Made by a program: the position numbers and the translations under genes. A DNA stretch of 64,000 nucleotides, from the NCBI RefSeq assembly GCF_963678635.1, contig NC_087071.1:27329378-27393377 (forward strand), given 5' to 3'. How positions within the stretch are numbered: the stretch's first letter is position 1; every line of letters starts with the position of its first letter. Under the pieces are notes generated by a model. It was not told the origin of the DNA. It saw only the letters and a list, made by a program, of their open reading frames with translations, and did not search any database. Below, piece after piece: positions 43,214 through 56,441 of this stretch. The DNA comes from Symsagittifera roscoffensis. Lineage: Eukaryota; Xenacoelomorpha; Acoela; Convolutidae.

Positions 43214-44780
43214 CTAAAAAATAAACAGAACCAGAAACAATCCGATGAAATTTAAAAGAAATTTGAAAAAGTCATCTTAAAACATTTTTTGGACGGAAAT
43301 TTGGAAGGGGAGCTTCATTTTTTCATTAAACAAAATTCAGTAGAACTAGTAATATTGGTTAGTATTGTTTTGCTTTTTTATCGTGAATGCCCTTTAACTA
43401 TTTTTCGTGCTGTATTAAACGTCCCCTGCAGCTTCGAAGCTTTTAGAGTTCAAGACATCAAATTAATTCAAAAATCAATTTAGATCATCTAAAATTTTTT
43501 TTGACAATTTGGCGATTACCTTCGTCAGAACTTGAAGTTGGTGAATCACAAAACAACACATTGGTTATCTAAGTTTTTTTAATATAAAAAACGATTTTGG
43601 TCAATAAATTTTGTATCTATACAAAAGGCGCAGTATATTTGCAATGGATACAGCTGTTTCGAAAACAATAAATGTCTCACTTCAAACCACTTAGAACTTT
43701 TGCACCAAAAAGGTAATTGTTAAAAATTTAGGACAATAAGTGGATAACTTTTTGGATGCGCCTAAGCTGATATCGAAAATCGATCTGAGTTCGTGGTCTT
43801 GTATTCAAAACCTTGCGACGACTCGTTGCTGCTTCCAGACAATCGCGACCAAGATTTTGCGAACAAAACTCATTGTTTTCCAACTTTACAGACAAATGAG
43901 ATACGGCGAAAATTTCGCTAAGAGTAAAAAAAAACTGTCAGTGCGAGCAGCAAGACCCGAAGAATGTTTTGCTGCCGGAATGAACGAAGCCAGAGTGACC
44001 GCAACCGAATAAATGAACAACGAAAACTCAATGCTCAAATTTTATTGCCCTTGATTTGAAACGTGCAAAATTAAGCGGTAGCTGAACAAGTAGCACACAG
44101 TGTTTCGACCACACTGATGGAATTTTTTTGTTCATTTTTTTCAAAATTTTTAGTTACTTTTTTAGAATGAGCATATTAGTTTGATGGAAAAATGCACAAC
44201 TAAGTGGTGCTAATTAATAACCAACATGAAATTAAAAATGAGTAATATTTTTTGAAAAAGGTAATTTTTTTACAGGTCTGCCTCTAGTTTTGTCCCTGGT
44301 AGACTTTGCCTGTTTGTTTTTAAAAAAAAAACCAAGAAAAGCCCAAGAACATTATCTCTTCACACTGAACCTTTTCATTTAAATAAATCAGATTCAAGGC
44401 CGAAAAGATTTTAAAATGGAACGCAACTTCACCGATGCGATCTTTGAAAAAACACGGACCTCACGCGATTGTTTTTTTCTCACCCATAAGAAAGAAACTG
44501 GTTGATCAAAACCAAACCTAAGTGCAAAAATTATATCAAATCGTTTTATCAGATTATTTTTCGCTGAATAGAAATTAATCAAACCAGAGCATTCAATATA
44601 AACTCAAAATGGCTTTTCTTCATCTTTTGACCCTAAAATAAAATGTCTTCAACATTGATCGATGCTCCAATCAAAACAAGTTCTAAACAAGAATCTTTCA
44701 GAAATGAATCAATTTTATTATTAAGAAAAACATACAACAAAAGAAACTATGGATTTAAGTTCATTTCAGACTGATTTAAT
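43214..44780. other. left flank of element 2, upstream of the coiled-coil gene
   Basis: The 5' exon of the coiled-coil gene should lie here or beyond the element. A minus-strand hydrophobic stretch (FSLFIYSVAVTLASFIPAA, about 44025-43965) looks like a secretion signal but has no ATG, so it is not annotated. The final ttaa (44777-44780) is the target duplication. Confidence 0.35.
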
Positions 44781-45182
44781 GGAACCTGATCTAAACTACA
44801 TTTTATGATTGGATAAATTAGATATTTTACCACTGTAAATTATTAACCAATCATGATCCATCTAACTAACAACCCACTTATTTGTAAGTGCTGAAATTAC
44901 TTGTAATTTCAGCACCAGAGATATTTGAATTTAACTTAGAGATTAGTTGCCTCTCCAAGAGAACTTCAGCAGCCGCAATAAACCAGTATACCCTAGATCT
45001 ATTGAGCCTAGCAGAGACTAGTTAAGCAACCTGAGACTAGAATAGTATAAGAGTAAGATTAGGATCGGTATAGACTAAGAAGTTGCACGAATCTATCCGG
45101 CCAAAAATAAGACAGCGTGACGAGCAGACGGTGTACCCTATCCGAAATTACTCTATGAGTTAAGACCATCGGTTATAACTCA
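44781..45182 (+). repeat. 5' LTR, element 2
   Basis: 402 bp, TG...CA ends, hairpin at 44888-44915. Its last 35 bases (taagaccatcggttat) differ from those of element 1 (tatacactccagtcct), so two LTR subtypes exist. Confidence 0.95.
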
Positions 45183-45184
45183 TC

Positions 45185-45199
45185 TGGTGCGACCATAAG
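45185..45199 (+). promoter_or_regulatory. primer-binding site candidate, element 2
   Basis: tggtgcgaccataag, identical to element 1 and at the same 2-base distance from the LTR. Confidence 0.65.
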
Positions 45200-45269
45200 T
45201 CTCGAACAAGACCTTAATAGCTTAGAATTAACCGAAAATAGATTAGAATTTAGACAAAACATTTTTAAA

Positions 45270-45503
45270 ATGTTACACGACGATAATTTAATCGAAATGT
45301 CTCTACGACTCAATAGATCAAAGCCAATATTCCGAACGATAATAGAACTACCCGGAATTGGAAGAAGACCTCGAACCAGAGACGACATACGACAAAGTAG
45401 AAACTTACCAAATAGTTATATGATAGTACGGCAAAAGCCAACACAAACTTTTATATTTAGAATCTTATTAGCAATGAATTTAGATTTTCATTTGCAAACT
45501 TAA
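45270..45503 (+). CDS. 77-codon leader ORF, element 2
   Basis: Begins MLHDDNLIEMSLRLNR; homologue of 15991-16224 with the same start and stop positions and no indels. It lies 88 bases after the LTR and more than 900 bases before the next ORF. Function unknown. Confidence 0.45.
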   Translation: MLHDDNLIEMSLRLNRSKPIFRTIIELPGIGRRPRTRDDIRQSRNLPNSYMIVRQKPTQTFIFRILLAMNLDFHLQT

Positions 45504-45828
45504 ATCTTGAAGTCAATCTTCATGATCATTTCAGGCGCTAAACAAAAATATTAATATACAATAACGATTGATAAAAAGATCTCAGATCGTTTTCCTAAAA
45601 TTCTGCAATATTCTATAAAACATGTTTGGAAAATATTTTTTGAAAATCAAAACAAAAATTAGTAGCATGACAATAAACTGTTAGTAATCATAAAATCATC
45701 AGTTGTCCCAGCTTCATCACCTAAAACATAACAGCAATCATAAGCTCACTAATATCATTAAAACACTAAATCTTTTCTTAAATAAATTTAAACCATTTTA
45801 AACTTAAATTCACTTAATTTTAAAATCA

Positions 45829-45935
45829 GATCATCAAGGCTTATCCTTGGATCTTAATTAATTTTCTATTTAATTAAATTTAAAAAACTTGATCATCAAG
45901 GCCTATCCTTGGATCAAAAAGAACAATTTTGTTCT
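45829..45935 (+). promoter_or_regulatory. leader tandem stem-loops, element 2
   Basis: Two gatcatcaaggc...ccttggatc units (45829-45853, 45891-45915) and the agaacaa/ttgttct hairpin (45920-45935). The units are conserved with element 1 while the AT-rich spacer between them has indels. Confidence 0.5.
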
Positions 45936-46438
45936 CCCCCACCCACTTAGCTAGTGTCTAACGACCTCAAACGTTGATTCACTATCCAACCCTTTCAAAA
46001 AACCCAAGACTAATAGAAATTTTTGAACAAAACTAATCATTCAAATTAGGATAAACAGTGAAGAACTTCGGTTATTCATCCTTCACTTGAACCCTCCTCT
46101 TACCAGACCCAGGATAAATCTTAGACTTAGTAAGTTTAAAATAGTATCTAACGAACTACTCGCGTTCTAATTATACCTGAACCTTGTGGATCGATTTACT
46201 ATTCTCCAACCACCCTTGAACACAATCACTACCCCTAAGTAAGATTAAGTAAGTCAACACCTTAGCTTATACTAGCCACGAGAAAGTAAAAAATCATTCT
46301 TCGGCGGAATCGATATACTTTTCTCTCCAACCCTGAACAAATAGACCCAGGTTAAGCTAACCAAAAAATCGTAAGGACTAACAATTTAAGAAAATAGAAA
46401 TCATCTAACAACTTTTTGCATCCGTCATCCTAAACCTT

Positions 46439-46906
46439 ATGTCATTTAAAAATCTAGGAAACAAACAAACAATCGTTTTACACAACTGTGAAATAGATAA
46501 CAAAAAATACGAACTTGTAATCACACCTCATACACAAACAGTTGGATATATTAGAACAAAACGACAAACACTAAAAAAGAAAATAATAACCAAACAAAGA
46601 CAAATAACACGAAAAAGATTTTCCAAAAATAGAAACGCATTTTTAGAATCAGAAGCCAACAATTTAGACGAACTTTATAAATTAAAAGAATCTATAGATA
46701 AAAATTGCCCCATTCACGATCAATTATATTTTTCAGACTCAGAAACAACTTCAAATTCATCAAAAAGAGGAAAAAGAAGAATAAAAAAGCAATATAAACA
46801 CAAACCAGTACACTTGTATAATTGGAATCAACCAATTAGACACATCGATAATTACCTATTAACAGTCATTAAACAAAAAAATGAGCCAAACACACACTCC
46901 AAGTGA
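46439..46906 (+). CDS. small basic ORF (155 aa) preceding gag, function unknown
   Basis: Begins MSFKNLGNKQTIVLHNCEI. Lys/Arg clusters at about residues 45-68 and 118-130 flank an acidic Ser-rich segment (DQLYFSDSETTSNSS). It ends NEPNTHSK, overlapping the gag ATG at 46881 by 26 nt in another frame. Intact here; in element 1 its C-terminus is replaced by gag sequence through deletion. It is not a known retroelement domain; the basic clusters could be nuclear-localisation or RNA-binding signals. Confidence 0.6.
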   Translation: MSFKNLGNKQTIVLHNCEIDNKKYELVITPHTQTVGYIRTKRQTLKKKIITKQRQITRKRFSKNRNAFLESEANNLDELYKLKESIDKNCPIHDQLYFSDSETTSNSSKRGKRRIKKQYKHKPVHLYNWNQPIRHIDNYLLTVIKQKNEPNTHSK

Positions 46907-49427
46907 AGATAGTCCAGACGATGACGATATCTACCCCTTCCTAGTAGATGCACCCGATAATAGAGGACAACATGATCTTTGTAAGAACTTTCTTCTAAAT
47001 TTGTTTGAACCCGGAATTAGCCCATGTAAAACAGAGTTCCCAGATGTAAAAATAAAAAGACAGATTATTGATCACTATCTGAAAGATATATGTAACTTAA
47101 CACAACAATACGGAATCTACACCATAGAATTCAGCTCACCAAACCCGAATCACCGCAAATATGTAATTCAAACAGACGATCTTGATTTAGAATTTTCAAA
47201 AGTATTCTCAGAATATATAAAAAGCATACAATATTATAACTCACAAAGAGCAAACTCCATATTTACTAATGAAGTTTTTGCAATAATATATAGTCATATT
47301 TCAATATTAGAAAATGAAAACCCAATCCCGCATATCTCACCGAATGAGACATCCAAACATATAAAGGTACGACATGAAATCACACTATTCTCAACTTTTC
47401 TACATTTAATTAAAGAAAATTTCACTAAATATGAAGTTTCACAACATACAAAACATGACTTACAAAAAATTTTGGCATGGTTTATAATAGATTATTTCAC
47501 ACATAATATAGATTTAATTTCACAAGCAAGAAAAAATTTCAGACCCCAAAATTCAAACGATGATACAGCCATCACAGAACAATCAGACTACGTTTGGGAC
47601 CCCGAATGGTGTCATTATGCATTCATAAATATCCCACAATCAATCTCAAGTCAGGCAATAAGTACAATATCTTATGTAAGAGATTATGTAAGGGAAATAC
47701 CATTATCCATTGATGCAACACCATTAAACTACAATACATTTTTACCCGATACGCGAAATAACAGTTTAAATTCGACCGTCATACACAATGAAAACCTTAA
47801 TGGAACTAGGAACCTCACTCAACAAGATATTCAAACGCCATCACACTTCATAAATGAAGAAATTGTCCAAACAACAACAACTACACAACAAAGTATTTCA
47901 CCGATACGTCCAAATTTAACAACACCAAGAAATACAAACACTTCACTAGCACAGGTAACCTTACAATCAACCGTTAAACCTTCGGTTGCTCCAAAATATT
48001 CACAAATAGATTATCAAACATATAGACCCATGACAATACCGTCAAACACACGCAGAACATTCACAAGAAACACTTTTGCGGATCATAATTATAATTACAC
48101 ACATTCATCAAAAACAAACTATCCCCCACGAAAAAATAATAATAATCAGATAAGATCTCAATATTGGGATAATCCAATGGCAACAACCAACTCAGTAAAT
48201 TTTCAAACTAATTCACATCCTCCACAGGATCGTAGTGAAAATTACCCATTCTTTCAACAGAATAAAAATAAAAAACAAGCATCTCATCAAACGGATTATC
48301 TATCCTCTGATGATGATTATTTACAACCAGATAAATTTGCACCATACACTCAAGAATATCGTGGACAAAGAGTGCAGAAACCACATACATATCATAGAAT
48401 TTTTTCTCCACACCCAATAGATACACAAAATCAACAACCAATACAAATGCAAAACCCAATTAATACACAATCTTTTCGACCAATTCAGCCACAAAACCCA
48501 ATGATCACACACTCGTATCAACCAACACAAATGCAAAATGAAATACCACTCCCATATTACCTTCAACAACACGAAATAACAAAAAATCAACTTTCAAATT
48601 TTTCACAAATGCCAAATGCCGCAGAAACATTACAAATGACAATGAATCCATACCTTATGGATGGATCATCAATAACATCAAACAAACCATTAATGGTATT
48701 CACAGGAACAGACCCTGAATATTCTGTAGAAGATTATTTAAATGCAGTAACAGCAAATTTAATTTTAAATATAGGACCTGAACCAATTAATACGCCACTA
48801 CATCAAAATTGGATACATCGACGCACAGCGTTGATACAGACAACCTTAGACGGCGCAGCCCAAAAATGGTTTTCAGTATTCCCAATAGAAATAAAATCAA
48901 ATTGGAAAAGATTTACACAAGAATTTTCGAAAATGTTTGACTCCGAAAGAAACAAACAACAACAAAGAGTTTTGTGTAATGAAATTCGCAGATTACCAAA
49001 TGAAACCATCAAACAATTAGCAGTACGTACCGAAACACTAGTTCGAAAAGCATATTCATTAAATACACACGACTATAAAAACACAAAAATGACAGAAATC
49101 TTAATGATGACCTTAACACCTCAATTAAGGAAAATAGCAATAAAAAAGAGAGCATCCCATCCCTCCTCAATTCGAGAGCCCGATTTAGATTTTCGAAAAC
49201 TAGTAGACAAACTAGAGCAAGCGGAAATCACAATGAAACTTGAAGAAACAGAAAATTTGAAATTCGTTATAGAAATTATTCCCAATCACCACACAGAAAT
49301 AATAACCATTATAATAATTCTAACAATCGCCACAGAAGTAGTACACCTAAACATCAAAGACATATTAATCACGTACAATCAAATCCAGAAACAACATCAG
49401 ACCCCCCAGGTATTGATGACACAGTAA
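46881..49427 (+). pseudogene. gag: gag: matrix-like N-terminus and capsid, C-terminus lost
   Basis: ATG at 46881 (MSQTHTPSEDSPDDDDIYPF). Residues about 1-290 form an ordered, mixed-helix region with no known match (matrix position); a Thr/Ser/Asn-rich then Gln/Pro-rich linker follows; the capsid starts near PLMVFTGTDPEYSVEDY and includes AAQKWFSVFPIEIKSNWKRF. At 49264/49265 the sequence jumps 742 bp relative to element 1, removing the zinc knuckle and most of the basic tail and shifting the frame, so the last 54 codons are out-of-frame sequence. Such a Gag could assemble but would lack its RNA-binding knuckle. Confidence 0.8.
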
Positions 49428-49507
49428 ATGACAAACTACTACTAAATCAAATAAACTGTGGATCATCAGATTCAGAAAGTGATACAGAAAACACTATCTC
49501 CATCAAT

Positions 49508-52500
49508 ATGATAGCAGTCGAAAATGACTACGAATCTATTATATATGAACAACCTTTTTCATCACATATATATGAAAATCAATTAGAACTCCTTCACAAT
49601 TATTATATTGAACCCATCCATTCCACACAAACGGCACAAGAAACTAACGAAATCAACACTACAAATCAATCCAATGAAAATGACAAAACAAAATGCTTGA
49701 ATACAAATCACATCTATCAAAATATACAAAAAGAACAACCCAAAGAAAAAATTTGGACAATACCATTTCTTTTAGAAAGTCCAAGAAACAAAGAATTTCA
49801 ACCACCAGATCTTGAAATTGATTTTTTAATTGATTCAGGAGCAGAATCAAACATAATAAACATTCCCACATGGAATGAGATAAAAACATTACACCCAAAA
49901 CTAACAACTCTTGAAACCTCCAGTAAACTAGCAACAGCACAAGGATCAACATTGGTAAACTATGGAAAAATTCAATTATTTCTTCTCCCCACAAGAACAA
50001 TAGAGCAAAATAAAATTTTTAAAAAACCATTTAAAAAAATATTTCATATCACTGATATTAAACACAATATCATTGGAATACCATTTATCTCTAAATATAT
50101 ACCAACAATCAACATTTTGAATAGTAAAATACTAATCAAAGATAAATACACAAAAACAAAAGACACATCCCTAACATTTTTTCAAAGATTAAATAAACAA
50201 CCACCATTCTTTTCAAAATTTTATCCAATATATAACCAACAAAGAAAACACCTGAAACCACTATCAGGAAACATATATGATTTTTTAATAAAACAAGTTC
50301 ACCAATATGATAAAAAACAAAATAAACAACAACTCTATATGTCAGACTTTGAATTCAAACCTATCCATAAATTTTTCAAAATCACAATTTCATCCATAAA
50401 ATATTTGAAAAACTCGAATTCAGATATTATTTCGTTACATGTATACAATAATACACCCTATCAAGTAACATTACCTTTAGGACTTTTGGGATATTGCGAA
50501 ACCAACGCTACGATATCACCAGTACACGAAAAAGCATACCGCGTAAATAATATACTCCAATTATTAGATATTTGTCAATCCACAATTCTTAATGAAGAAT
50601 TATCCATAAATAATATAATAAGTAATGAAAAAAGAAATACAGATTATTTCACAAAAACCCCATATTTCAAACCTACATTCAACATAAATAACTATACAGA
50701 GAATCAACAGAAATTTTTAACAATGTTTAACTTCCAACATTCACAAATAACACAAGACGAATTTGATAAGTTAGCCAAACAGCTAATAAAATATTCATCA
50801 GTCTATGCAACATCCAAATTTGATGTTGGCAAAATCAGTTCATCACTACATCTCCCATTAAAACCTGACGCAGTTTTCAAAAAACAAAGAGCAAGTAAAG
50901 TACCAATTCATTTACACGATAAAGTGAACAGATTACTCGATATTTTAGAACAATACAAAATTATATCACCGGTAAACAAAGAAGAACAACCAAAAGGTAA
51001 CACATTTATCAACCCTGTTATCATCCTAGCAAAAGGAGAATCATTAAAAATAGTTCTAGACTCTAGATATCTCAATTCACTAATAGACGAATCAAAATGC
51101 AATTGGCCTATTGAACCAATACAAGTTATTTTAACAAAAATAAACGGAAAATACTTTACAACCGCAGATATGAATAGAGCATATAATCAAATGCCACTAG
51201 ATGAACAATCGCGACGCTTAACAGAATTTGTTATTGGAAATCAGCAATATGAATTCAACCGCCTATTCTATGGAATATCCATAGGACCAGCAGCATTTTC
51301 AGCTTTTATGAGCAAAATTTTTAGACCACTTATACTCAAGAAAAACGCAATCACCTATTTAGACGATGTTTTTATGCAGTCACAGACAAAAGAAGAAATG
51401 TTTAATGTTTTAGAACACTATCACAAAATACTTCAGAACGAAAATCTGAAGGCCGCCCCCGATAAATCAAACTTCTTTTTAACAAGAGTTAAATTCTTAG
51501 GACACAAAACAGAAAGAAAAACAATCACTCCATTAAAATCACGCATTGATGCTATTCAGAAGCTCCAACCACCAACAAACAAAAAGAAAATCCAAGAATT
51601 CCTTGGAATGTTAAATTTTTTAAGCAAATATGTCTATAAAATGCAATTATACCTAAGACCATTCTGTAATATACTTAGACAACAAAATAATTTTGAATGG
51701 AACACAGAACATCAAGCACGATTTGAAGAAACTAAAAAACTCTTAACTGAACAAATTTCGAATACAATTCCAGATCCAAATCAACCATTCTATGCAATGT
51801 GCGATGCTTCGAATTTTGGCATCGGCGCAGCATTATTACAATCACACAATGGCACAAACAAACTAAATCTTATATCAGCAAATTCTCGATTATTCACTCA
51901 AGCAGAGCTACGACTCTCAACTCTAATGAGAGAATGTACAGCCATAATATATACACTAACAGAATATGAATTTCTGATACTTGGATCAAAACATCCAACA
52001 GTTCTATTCACAGATCACAAACCAATCATTTTTCTCTTTACACAAAAATCTAATCCAAATCACCGAGTTTATAGATTTCAATTAATTCTAATGAAATTCC
52101 CAAACTTACATATAGTTTGGACAGCAGGAAAGAATCTTGCATTACCAGACACTTTAAGTCGAAATACACCACCTGAATTACTTACACGTAAAACTACAGT
52201 TGAAATACCCAAAAATATAAAATTTTACCTTGCAGAAAACGAAACATCACCCCGACTAGAATGCAAATATGCAGTAAAAACTGACGTTGAACAATCACAA
52301 ATAAATAATCTACAACACTTCCCACTTTATTTAGATTGCCAAAATAACCACTACGAAGTTGATCTACTTGGAACATCAACTTTTAAACCAATTCCATATT
52401 CACAATGGATAAAAAATAACACCCAACAAAAAAGAGTAAAACAACACCCGCATAAAAAAGACTTTTTTTTTCCGCTAATTGAAAAATAAAATCTAACTGA

Positions 52501-54289
52501 TAAAATAAATTTATCAGGACCGCAAACAAACGATTCAAAATACACAATAAATCAAGTTTTTGACCTCCATGACCCACTTGATACAATTCCTTTATCTAAA
52601 TTAGAAATAGAAAACATTTTTCTCCCACCAACAGATAAAATTACAATTAATACTTTGAAACAATATCAAAATCTTGACCCAATAATTAGACAACTAAAAT
52701 CATGGCACAAATCAGACCTTCTAGAATACCAATTAAATGAATCTACAGTTCCCTGTCTCCCTTTAAGTATGATTCTCATAGCTTTTAATATCTCACATAC
52801 ACAAAACATTAAAGGACACTCTGGATCAGAGAAAACATATTCAAATTTCATACAAAACTTTTATTTTCCAAATGCACCAATTTGGATAAAAGTACTATGC
52901 AATGATTGTATAGTATGTCAGCTAAATAAACCTTATCCAAATCAAAAACAAATAGCACAAAAACAAGACTTTAAAGGACAAAGTTTGTACTTTAACCACT
53001 GTATTTCATTTGATAAAAAAGGACCAATTTCACCAGCATCCGAAGGAAACTCCTACATTATGGTAATTTTTGACGCATTTACACATTATGCAGCACTTAA
53101 CCCAGTACCACATTGTAACGCTTATTACGCTTACACAACACTTTATGAACACTGGATAGCCAAATTCGGACTACCAGAAATTTTAGTTACAGACAACGGT
53201 ACGGAATTCATAAATAATGAAATCATCACACTATGTCATTTATATAACATCAAACACAAACCACGTACATCTCACGCACCTTGGACAAACGGCTTAGTCG
53301 AAGGTATGAACGGTTCACTACAAGAATATCTTAGATGTATCATCAATGGAAATGATACAAAATACACCGAATGGTCAGCAGATGTAAAACTATTTCCCTT
53401 AGCATATAATTCACAAATCACGACAACTCTAGGAATGTCACCATATGAAATGGTTTTTAATCAAAGCCACGCAAACCAATTATTTACAGCAAACTCTCAT
53501 AAAAATGCACAAAGTCATTGTCAACCGAAAAAAGACTCAATTTGTTATAACCTACCTTTACACACACACGATGAAGATCATTTTCATCACCCACAAATTC
53601 TTAAATTAGCCTCCGGTACACACACCGAATGGATTTTAAACAGAGATAAAAAACACAACGAAATTTACCAAAAAGTAACAAAAAAGTTGTTACAAAGGCA
53701 AAACATTAATGAACAAATAAATTCACGCTTTACACCAGCCTCCGATTTAAAAATTGGAACATTTGTTTTAATACCTAATTTTAACACTCAAAAAGGAATT
53801 TCAAAAAAATTACAACCCCTTCGTAAAGGACCATACCAAATAATTGCCAAACCCACTGATGTCACATATAAAAACACCGACTCAGACAAAAAAGAAATTG
53901 TTCAACATCGAAACAATCTATTACCTTATTACCTTAAAGAATACGCACTACGCGAACTAACTCAATTATATTCTTTCACAGGTTTAAAAGTTATTCAAAA
54001 TAACCCACATACGGAGAATAAAACAAAGGAACAACATGACATTCATCTCGAAAATCAAAACAAAAAATCAACTACAACAAAAAACAATACAAAAAAGCTA
54101 GATCAAAATATACCTCGTAAAGAAAGAAAAAATAAAAAATTGACAGAAAAAATAATACCCCAAGAACAAATCGACAAATCAGAACATAGAGAGTCATCAC
54201 GACTTAGAAATCAACCACGTAAAAACTATAAAACATTCATCCCACAATCTAAAATATTAAAGAAAGTCGAATTTCAAAAACAGCTTTAA
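49508..54289 (+). pseudogene. pol: pol: protease, RT, RNase H, integrase with one nonsense codon
   Basis: Protease DSG at residue 109 (49832), with the Ser codon TCA where element 1 has TAA. RT YLDD at residues 617-620 (51356-51367); RNase H motifs intact. A TAA at 52487 replaces GAA of element 1 and splits pol into 49508-52489 and, in the same frame, a part resuming to 54289. Integrase D (53012), D (53192) and E (53300) are present with 35 residues between the last two. A 99-bp in-frame deletion lies in the RNase H-integrase linker (about 52711). GPY/F module and basic tail are kept. One substitution is the only interruption. Confidence 0.88.
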
Positions 54290-54884
54290 TTTTATGTTTC
54301 ATAATCTTTGCACCTCTGAAATATTTTGAACTTTCATTTTTCAAAATAACATGCTGACAAACACGCAGCGACTCTAGTTCATAATTAGCCATTGGATTCA
54401 TCCAATCCGTCACCTTCTCTAACTCTAGCTCAAATCAACTAGACGAACGATATTAAAACTCCAGGCATATCTATAACTATAACTTTGCGACCTCCAGGTC
54501 AAAAATAAGCAAACCACTCCAACTTGACAACTAAAATAAATATCACCATAATATCATAACCCTCCCTTATCTAATAACCCAAAAATCAACAATATTTCCC
54601 CAACTCAGACCTCAAATACCCCCCAAAACAAATATGTTAAATTAGCCTAAAGTAAAAGAACGACCATTTTAATTAGCCTAAAGTATAAAAATCTCAAAAA
54701 TACCCCAGATCATTTGACAAATAAAAATAAAGAAAAAGAAGACCTCCCGATCACCATAAAATTTGCCCCCAAACATTTTTCACAAAACTCAACCCACTTG
54801 TCAAAAAACCAATAAATAATTCGACCACACTTGAAAATTGCCTCAAACACCAAAAAAATATTCGATCGAGAAGCCATTTCTTAA
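54290..54884 (+). promoter_or_regulatory. pol-env spacer with repeated 14-bp motif, element 2
   Basis: Homologue of 29905-30498. attagcctaaagta at 54641-54654 and 54672-54685, the second again running into a TATA-like gtataaaaat. Both copies of the motif are unchanged between elements. Confidence 0.4.
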
Positions 54885-55115
54885 ATGCTCTTCTCTCGAC
54901 CAGTCAACATAATTCTTAACATTCTCATAAACTTTTTAACGATATTTAAACTTTTAATCATATTTCTTTTTGATACCTTTGAATCTTTTGTAATAATCTT
55001 AATCATTTTTTGCAATATTTTTTTAATTTTCTATTCCATATTTGAACTATACCTCCAAATTTTGAAAGCTATTGACTATATCCACAGGTACGATTCACAA
55101 AACTTATCTAAATGA
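54885..55115 (+). CDS. small membrane protein ORF a (76 aa)
   Basis: Intact here: MLFSRPVNIILNILINFLTI, with hydrophobic spans at about residues 8-28 and 35-53 and an amphipathic tail ending HRYDSQNLSK. Starts in plus frame 2 and ends TGA overlapping the ATG of ORF b as ATGA (55112-55115). It lies about 600 bp after pol. Unknown function; membrane insertion is inferred from composition. Confidence 0.55.
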   Translation: MLFSRPVNIILNILINFLTIFKLLIIFLFDTFESFVIILIIFCNIFLIFYSIFELYLQILKAIDYIHRYDSQNLSK

Positions 55116-55300
55116 TACGAACCATTTTTAGTAGAACAGATATTTTTTTACTATTTGTAATTTTTATAACATTTCTATCATCCCTCATCTTGACAATATG
55201 CAAATGTATAAAGAAAGCAATCATCACATTCGCCCTAGCAACAATCCTCCAAATTCTTTTTCTAGAAGAATACTATAATAAACATAAATTTTTCCACTAA
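55112..55300 (+). CDS. small membrane protein ORF b (62 aa)
   Basis: Same length as 30726-30914, with three conservative substitutions; two hydrophobic spans around a CKCIKK turn. The coupling to ORF a by ATGA is identical in both elements. Confidence 0.65.
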   Translation: MIRTIFSRTDIFLLFVIFITFLSSLILTICKCIKKAIITFALATILQILFLEEYYNKHKFFH

Positions 55301-56441
55301 AAGAATAAATAAAAAACCATCAAAAATTGCTAACCAACAATCACACAGTCAGTCTTCACCGACATCATCCCAAGATAACCCAACACCACCTTCAACTACC
55401 CAAAACCCCCAAACATCCACACGAATTTCCTTTCAAGATAACCCATATACCTTTGAAGAACGACACGCTCGCTTATCTGAACCACTAGAACCAGTTCAAC
55501 GACAAGCACCTCTAAGCGAACCAACATATAACTTATACCCAACACTACCACAAGAATTAAGTAGAATACGAAATCCTAGTCAAAACCAAAATACAGTCGA
55601 AATAAATAGACAAATTATACATCCTCGACGGAACAGAAATTTTCAAACTCCCCGAGTTCATTTTGATATACCTCAATCCCCATCACAAAGTACTCCAGAA
55701 AACCACATTGGTATATTACCAGAAACCCCTACGCTTCTTTCACAACGTAGCACCTCAAGCCTACCCTCAGATTACTTAAGTTCAACATCAACATCTGAAC
55801 AAATACGTGAAAATCCCTTTAACCCCACAAACCAAACTTCACGACTACCATATTGGACAACACATTCATTCACACAAGGTGAACCAAATTTAATCAATGA
55901 TCCAATAGATACTTCTACGGATACAACAACATCCTCATCACTACCAGAAACATTATCACTACCATCAACACCATCAAAAAGCCAGGTTTCACCAACGCCT
56001 TTTAACTTAAATTTCCCAATAAACCTCGACGCTAGATATCGAGAACAATCATCAACAAATATTCCTTTAAGACTAGGTTGGAATACATTCACAGCACCTC
56101 CACCATTATTTGGACAATACCCAGAAAGTAACCTACTCCACAACTGGGCACTCAATAGACTACAATATCGACAAGACATCCACGAAGACATTCGTGATCA
56201 TAACATCCAAATACTCCAACAAAATAGTCTACAATTAAAGTTTGAAATCACGGTTAAACTAAACAACATTACTCAACATCCCTACCCATTAAACCCGCCA
56301 AATATAACAGCTCAATCACTACCACCACCATTTATAACAACTGAAGTAATATACAAATACGACAGATATACCAAAAAGACAATTGGTTACATCACATTTT
56401 ATAACCCATACTCAGGATTATCATACACACGTATATTCTAA
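55267..56441 (+). CDS. Met-less Ser/Pro-rich ORF, uninterrupted copy
   Basis: Open from after a TAG at about 55264 to the TAA at 56439, with no ATG, so the true start is unknown; the frame overlaps the end of ORF b in another frame, unlike element 1 where it is in frame with it (2-nt difference). Composition: Ser/Pro/Thr/Gln-rich for the first two thirds (RHARLSEPLEPVQRQAP, SSSLPETLSLPSTPS), then an ordered C-terminal third with LHNWALNRLQYRQDIHEDI and VIYKYDRYTKKTIGY. The open frame of about 390 codons free of stops in an AT-rich element argues that it is translated, probably as a downstream exon. No family recognised. Confidence 0.55.

Noticed and set aside
43740-44012. Plus-strand 90-codon frame
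   Set aside because: No homologue, no splice context; the opposite strand looks as plausible, so no call is made.
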